Positions 58,084 to 64,000 of a stretch of 64,000 bases of DNA are shown here, piece by piece. Each line of letters begins with the position of its first letter. Position 1 is the stretch's first letter. The DNA is from Trichoplusia ni. Lineage: Eukaryota > Arthropoda > Insecta > Lepidoptera > Noctuidae. The stretch spans positions 1,302,001-1,366,000 of the forward strand of contig NC_039493.1 of assembly GCF_003590095.1 (NCBI RefSeq), in the 5' to 3' direction. The translations under genes and the position numbers were made by a program. The notes beneath the pieces were generated by a model, which did not search any database, was not told the origin of the DNA, and saw only the letters and a program-made list of their open reading frames with translations.

Positions 58084-58489
58084 AGTGCTAATTGCTTTAA
58101 GATGATCTATTCTAAGCTGTGCTAAATATTCATGAAAAAAAAAATGAACACGTCGAGGCAATTCAAATTAATCTACTCAAAGTTAAACTAACGAAGGGAT
58201 TCTTAAATTTGATACTATAAGTTTAAGATCGGTTCACCCTTGACGGCTCCCACTCAATATTACTGAGAACGGGAAGTTTGGGGCGAGTTACCGTCAGCCC
58301 TTATTGGATGAGCGAGAGTGCTCGGTTAGGTATTTCCTTAGTTACGCCCTTGTTTCGTAGAAAAGTAATTTGTGTGCAATTTGCGTTTTCCTCGGAACTC
58401 CTTAAGATAACGAAGTTAAATTTTTCGTTTGATTTTATTGTTGATGCCTTATGAGTTGTGGAAGTGTTCAGCTTGGCTTTAGGCTTTAG
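58084..58489. other. Non-coding; no feature seen
   Basis: Nothing recognised. Confidence 0.35.
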
Positions 58490-58650
58490 GTTTCCGTACT
58501 CAAATGATAAATTAGGAACTCCATAACTTAAGCTAACTTGTCTGTTTGTTTGTCTGCTATCAGGCTGAAGCACGAGAACCGTGATCGATAGACAACTAAT
58601 TTTTTTACAGATGAGATGTTACTTTTGTCGCTATAGCCTTGCGTCGCTAA
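58490..58650 (+). repeat. Diverged copy of the 'AGGGTTCCG' repeat family
   Basis: TTTCCGTACTCAAATGATAA, 'GGAACTCCATAACTTAAGCT', 'GAACCGTGATCGATAGACAA' and 'TTACTTTTGTCGCTATAGCC' appear in family order. Confidence 0.6.
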
Positions 58651-61535
58651 AACACTCGAAACCCAAACCACTAATTGGTAAAGTCTAATTTAGTTCTTTT
58701 CTTCGAGGGGTTCATCCTATGATATGTTAGAAACTTTGAATGTGCTTTTTAGTTTTAACATTGAAAATTAATCAACGCTTGGAGATATGTGGAAATAATG
58801 ATATCAGATATTTATTTATTTTAATTAGTACGACTTACAAAATCACTCCCACTAATTACACTGTACAAACATATGTTCATGATTCATAATTATGTCTCTC
58901 TATAAAGACATTAAACAGCACTAAATCTCAATTACGTTAGCACAATATTTCATCCAAAATGTCTGAAAATTTTCTTAACATATTCCGAATTTTGTGTTTA
59001 ATAAGAATGACTGTGATATTTCATCCCTCACAATAATTTCTGTTCTGTCTCCGTTAGTTCATTCGTCTTCGCTTATTGTATTTATTACGTCATTTATCAA
59101 ATAAACGTCAAAATCACATCAACCCAGATCTTCCATTTTACTTTACATGTAAGTTTGGAGATAATAATATGATAAAAAATCATAAATTGACGTCTTAAAA
59201 ATGTTGACGTTTCCAATAAATACCTGACACCTTTGATAAAGGAATCAATATTTGTAAGTTGATTTTTTCTATAGACAAATTTAAATTGCAAGTGGAAAGG
59301 TGTTATTGAAAGCATGGATTACGTATAATATTTGAGCAATATTAACAAATTTCTGCTTCTTCAATAGCAATAATTTATGTTATACACATCAAAAAGCTTG
59401 TGATTTTGAGAGATATGCAGCTTAGATACACAGATACAAAAAACTTGAACTCCAACATTCTTGGTCAAGGGTTAAAACATCAGAAAATGCCTCAAAAATT
59501 CCTCTCAAGGAATGAGGGTTATTGAAAAATTTCAGTCATGTCATATTTCCTTTTCGCGAAGCGGTAAAACAAATGATAAAATTATAGAGGCAAGAATGCC
59601 TTTGAGGAATACTTGTGAGAAACAAAAGAGATTTGATTAGAAGAAGGGGGAAAAGTTGTTGTGTTCCATATTGGCTTATTAATTTTGTTTCTTATTTGCA
59701 AGTGACATATTTTTCTCGAACATTTATATCATTTTCTTTGATACAGAACCTTTTTTGTAGCGTTTAGTTCAACGCTGAAATACATATGTATAGAAACTCG
59801 TTTGTATGTTGGTGAGTTTTTTCATAATTTCTCATCAGTCTTTCAGTTTTAGTGAAGCATTCGTTATTGTTAAAACATTTTTTTGCCTTATTAGCTTTGT
59901 TATTTGCCTTTTTAAGTTCAGTTCGTTTTGTCAGGTAAAAATATTAGATAAATGTAAGAATCGGTATTGAAAATTTATCGTTGAAGATGAACAGTTTTCA
60001 AGCGTTAGAAACCAATTCTTAATTTCCAAGAATATGTCATCGCACCTTGACCATATCCAAGAGTAAGCCAGACATATAGGTATAATTTCCTAAGAATCAG
60101 TTCCAAGGAAAATCTAAATTTACAGCCTAGTTCTCAACCAGTAGACAGTTTTCGCCGAATCATGGTAACGTCAGTAGCAATCGCTAGTAATAGGCTTCGG
60201 GGCTATTGTCGTTAATCGGGCACTATTCCAAGGCTCGTTGAGAACTTCTGGAGATCAACGGCCGACCTTCACATCTTTCAGCTTGGTAACTAGAATTTCT
60301 GTACTTGCCTTTTTAATGAGGTAATCCTGATGGATGTGCTGAGTACGGGAGGGTACGATACGATTTTTATGGACATAACCGGTTGAAAACGTGACGTAGT
60401 TTTCTCTCTTTGTAAGGACTTGGAGCCTTGGCTCTTGTAGGCAACTAGTATACCCCATATTCTGTTCGTACTTAATTCAGTTTCATCAGTGTTCGTTCAT
60501 ACAGTAGATACAGTCTATGTAAGATCTATCCCCAACGTGACACATTTAGACTCCATCACCAATCTATACAGTGATTTTGGCAAAAGTTACTTATTTCTTC
60601 GTAATCTATCAGAACGGAATTTTTCGAATATTCATTCAATAAAGTAACAGATTCCCTATATTTTTACGATTTCATTCATCTCCGAGAGTCGGCACAATGG
60701 TTTATTTTTAGTTTACTCCCCGTTCAGGTTTCCCGCTCTCATTTTCAATGAAGTTAAAATTAGATGACTTGACATTGGTACAGGAACGTGTGTGAAGGTC
60801 CGGTTCAAGGTAACATGAGTTTTATAAAGGCTATGCAATGTTAAGGATCAGATTATTGCCTATTTTTTTGTACATTAGAATCTCCTTTTTTACATTTGTT
60901 ATATTGGAAATCGATTATTAAGTTTTGTCTTAATTCGTTAAGCTGCAACAAAAATAAGATTTTCCAATCGGCAAAGAAACATGACACAAATGTCACACTC
61001 CTTTGTTCCAAATTTTCCGTACTCGAAAATTGAGAAACACACGTAACTGTGGTTTTTTGGTCCAATGTTTGTGTCCAATTAGTCCAATGTGTCCAACATG
61101 TTTTTCAAAATATATACTTAAACGTAATACAAACTCCTTACACGAAAGCATAACATTAACTTATCATTTCGTAAATAAATCCCTTTACGTCATTCAAACC
61201 GCATTACTTATTTACGAAGTAAGTGGCACTGAACACACAGCGATAGTGACATATTCATAAGTTCCAAGACACTGCAAATGTGTGCGTTCGTAATTGAATT
61301 TAAATTGTTTATTAATTAATGTGTACAAGGTCTTGGTTGAAGGCTGGCGCGTGCAAGCAAGGAAGGCTTCGGTCATCGACACTAATTGTCTAGGCTTTTC
61401 AAGTGAATTAAACTTTGCTGTGGTGTAATTAATTCATAGATGTTTTGTCTACATTTTTGTCACGCACTTGAAATTTTGACGACATATTATGGGAATTTCT
61501 GAATAGTAAATATTTTTTCCATTCAAAAATCTGAA
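58651..61535. other. AT-rich non-coding; no feature seen
   Basis: TTCGTTTTGTCAG followed by GTAAAA at 59933-59934 is a weak acceptor-donor junction. No gene or repeat recognised in this stretch. Confidence 0.4.
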
Positions 61536-61655
61536 GCCACATAGATAAATTACACCCAGAATAGATGATCGTACTGATCCCACAAAAAAATATTCTGGGT
61601 AGCACTCGAACCCACGAGCTCCGGTATTTGTTCTTTAAGCTACTTAAACTGTAAT
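61536..61655 (-). mobile_element. tRNA-derived SINE, family A, truncated
   Basis: On the minus strand the B box CTCGTGGGTTCGAGTGCTAC is followed by the family body ending ATTCTGGGTGTAATTTATCT, a block also present at 49747-49765. The A-box half is missing or unrecognisable. Confidence 0.65.
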
Positions 61656-64000
61656 TTAAATCCCCGCAGCGATTTATCCATAAAACTAAAAAATATAGAC
61701 ATACTAAACCCTTTTCTCAATTTTTTTCTGCCTTGGAATAGCAGACTTTACCGACATTCAAATTATTAATGCAAATGCAAGAAAAGGAAAAGTTATAAGT
61801 AAGGTGTCCACCATTTCGCAAATTGTGTCAAGATACGGGACATGGGTCAGAATAGAATTTATGTATGCCAGAAATGGATTCCCGGCAATCCAATCGCCTT
61901 GGGCAGGTCGTGTCAGCCAATCTCCATAAACCACTTTTTTCCATAAATATGTGAGAGTGTGTCGCCCCAAATTTAATAAATCACTGTTATTCATCTGTTT
62001 TCATTGAAGTCAATTTATTGGCAATCGTCGTATAAGTATAAGAGTCGATAGATTTGTTTTTAAGACATTTTATGGACCATTTAAAAGTGATAATGGTTTA
62101 AAACTAGAATTTTAACGAAGTGTACTTTCAAATCTTCATAATAACCTGTATTTTCAAGGTCAGATAGGATAAGATGGAGACCCTCCCGAAACTTAACAAA
62201 ATAAACGATCCTCGAAAAAAGAAATTGATATATTCTGTACCTACTTTCTCTTAAATATTGTTGTACAGAATCAAGTTTTATTAAAGTTGAAAACTGTTTG
62301 ACAAAACACGTTTCCATTTCCAGAGCTCATACAATTTTCTCCTTTCGTAACTCTCCTTTTACCACCAAATTACCTGCAACATTAGCACTCAATCGATATC
62401 AGCTAACTGAAAGAAATATAACACTTACTTAGGTATATTCGACAACAGAAATCATTGACTACAATTAGATTTAAAAAAATGTGTTAAAAACTGATTTTCT
62501 GTTCTCCTATTAACTTCCAAGTTAATCACCTAAAGGGTAGTTAAACACAGCAAACAGCATTTTTTTTGAAAAAATACTTGCATGTTATAAATCAGATTTT
62601 TTCATAGACTTCTGTAGCTGTCTGTACTTCGCTATATTTTTAATGGAGTCTATAAAAGAACTCAATCGCACATGCAACGCCGCCATGCAATACGTTAATT
62701 TATCATGATTTTGTATCACGTTTCGAAGGTGTGATGCTAAGCATGTTTGATTTTATCTGGAGATTGGATTGGTTCTTATTAGCATTGAAAGGTTTAGTTT
62801 TTACATACATATAAGTGGAATATGTATACTTAATTATAAATATTACTATGATCATTACTATAATATTTCTTTGATATGCGTTTTTACCTGATCTTTTTTA
62901 TTGGGTACAAAAAAAAAAATAACTAAAATATACATACTACTGCTACATCTTCAATTAAATCAGTTATTCGAGCTACGGTGTCATAAATACATAAAACTAG
63001 TTGTCTAATTCGTCTTTTATGCAGCTCTTAACTATAATTGCTCACATTGAACAGCTAATCTTACATAAAACCAACTGTATCTTTAATATCCTTTTAATAT
63101 TAACAGAAAACTACACTTAAACGAATAACGTTACGAGAATATTATAAAATAATATTTCGTATTCGGTGTCGGGCCGGTAACATCTTGACTCCTATATGTC
63201 TGCCGTTGTTATATACCGGCACATCGGGATAGGCGGCACTCGTTTGTCAAATACCGTCTGCCCCGAATTTCCACTAGCAAAGAAATGGTACAGAATGTTC
63301 GGGTATATTTAAAAATTGTAACCTAGTTTTTTGCTCGTGTTTTGTAGTATTTCGTTTCGCTGTGAAAAATTGGGTGAGACTCTTTTTTGACAGTTTGCTG
63401 TTTCGGATCGGAAATATTGGAACTGGCTTTTTGAATATTCCTTTTTTATAAGTAAAAATATTTGCCTACGTTGTTGGAGAAAATTGTTCTTATTGGGATG
63501 CAAAATACAGTCGGAATGGAACATATGTCGTAGTTGTTCGGCTAGGTGTGTATTAGACAGATTATATTCCTGGAATATAATCCTGATTTATATCCTGAAA
63601 TCAAAGTATGAAGTTAGAAGAAATATTTAAGTCTAGTAGGGTTTCTTCCTGAATCCTAGCAAGAAAAAACGAAAATCAGAAAATGAAGGAAAAGTCTTTT
63701 GAAAAGCATCGGAGCTTTTCTACGTAGAGATGTGTAAATTCTATTCTTGTATCTCTTAAGATAACGACTACTGTGGAAACTTGTTTGCCAAAAAGCAATG
63801 AATTTGTCCTGCTTCCGCTGTTGACGCCGTATGCAGTAGGTACGGTGCGCAAAATAGTTGTAGAATCAATTCAAGTAATACATCTCTCATTTTTATAGCC
63901 GCCGTGAAGCCAATGGAATGTGAAATAAATGGGGGTTCTTGAATTCTAGTGCCAAATTCAAATGTTTTGGAAAGTGTATGTTTATAGGGTTCGGTACCAA
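61656..64000. other. AT-rich non-coding to the window end
   Basis: No gene recognised. 63165-63275 is a slightly GC-richer patch containing GTCGGGCCGGTAACATCTTG of unknown nature. The last bases (TATAGGGTTCGGTACCAA) look like the start of another copy of the 'AGGGTTCCG' family running off the window. Confidence 0.4.

Overview
This 64 kb window is AT-rich, non-coding, repeat-dense DNA from an insect, almost certainly a moth or butterfly. Evidence for Lepidoptera: several families I know from lepidopteran genomes occur side by side, including short Helitron-type elements ending in ...GGCAACAGCTAG, a 5S-rRNA-derived SINE with a GATGAT tail, a repeat starting CCGGCCAAGTGCGAGTCGGA, and tRNA-derived SINEs. 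A noctuid-like moth is my best guess; the species cannot be read from this sequence. I see no convincing host protein-coding exon, no ribosomal RNA gene and no functional tRNA gene.

The only intact gene is the Gag-Pol ORF of a complete BEL/Pao LTR retrotransposon at 15440-21884. It has two 300-bp LTRs that read as identical, a 5-bp target duplication (ATGTG), a primer site matching tRNA-Tyr and an uninterrupted 1906-residue ORF. All expected domains are present in order: coiled coil, DUF1759 Gag, two zinc knuckles, aspartic protease, reverse transcriptase, RNase H, HHCC zinc domain, integrase core and C-terminal domain. It looks like a very recent, possibly active insertion.

Layout: 0.4-0.57 kb, a small Penelope-like hairpin element; 6.3-7.3 kb, a cluster of SINE pieces; 12.7 kb, a full short Helitron; 15.4-21.9 kb, the BEL/Pao element; 22.2 kb, a second hairpin element; 24-24.9 kb, nested old repeats; 27.3-30.3 kb, a dense block (RTE-type LINE end, Helitron, a 420-bp repeat, a longer Penelope-like copy that keeps the end of its endonuclease ORF, and a Helitron end); 37.6 kb, an inverted-repeat element; 42.5, 52.6 and 54.5 kb, 5S-derived SINEs (one carrying a nested LINE end); 49.6, 57-58 and 61.5 kb, tRNA-derived SINEs.

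Between the repeats, two features suggest that the window may lie inside a very long intron of a plus-strand gene. At 1751/1752 and 51511/51512 a strong 3' splice site is joined directly to a strong 5' splice site, the form of a recursive ('ratchet') splice site, and each is followed within 42-83 bases by another good 5' splice site. A CpG-rich patch at 55.26-55.48 kb stands out from the AT-rich background and could be a promoter or first exon. The most unusual mobile elements are three hairpin elements with 12-13-bp target duplications and 31-32-base tails. Two of them are tied to Penelope-like retroelements by sequence, and all three carry a hammerhead-ribozyme-like core.
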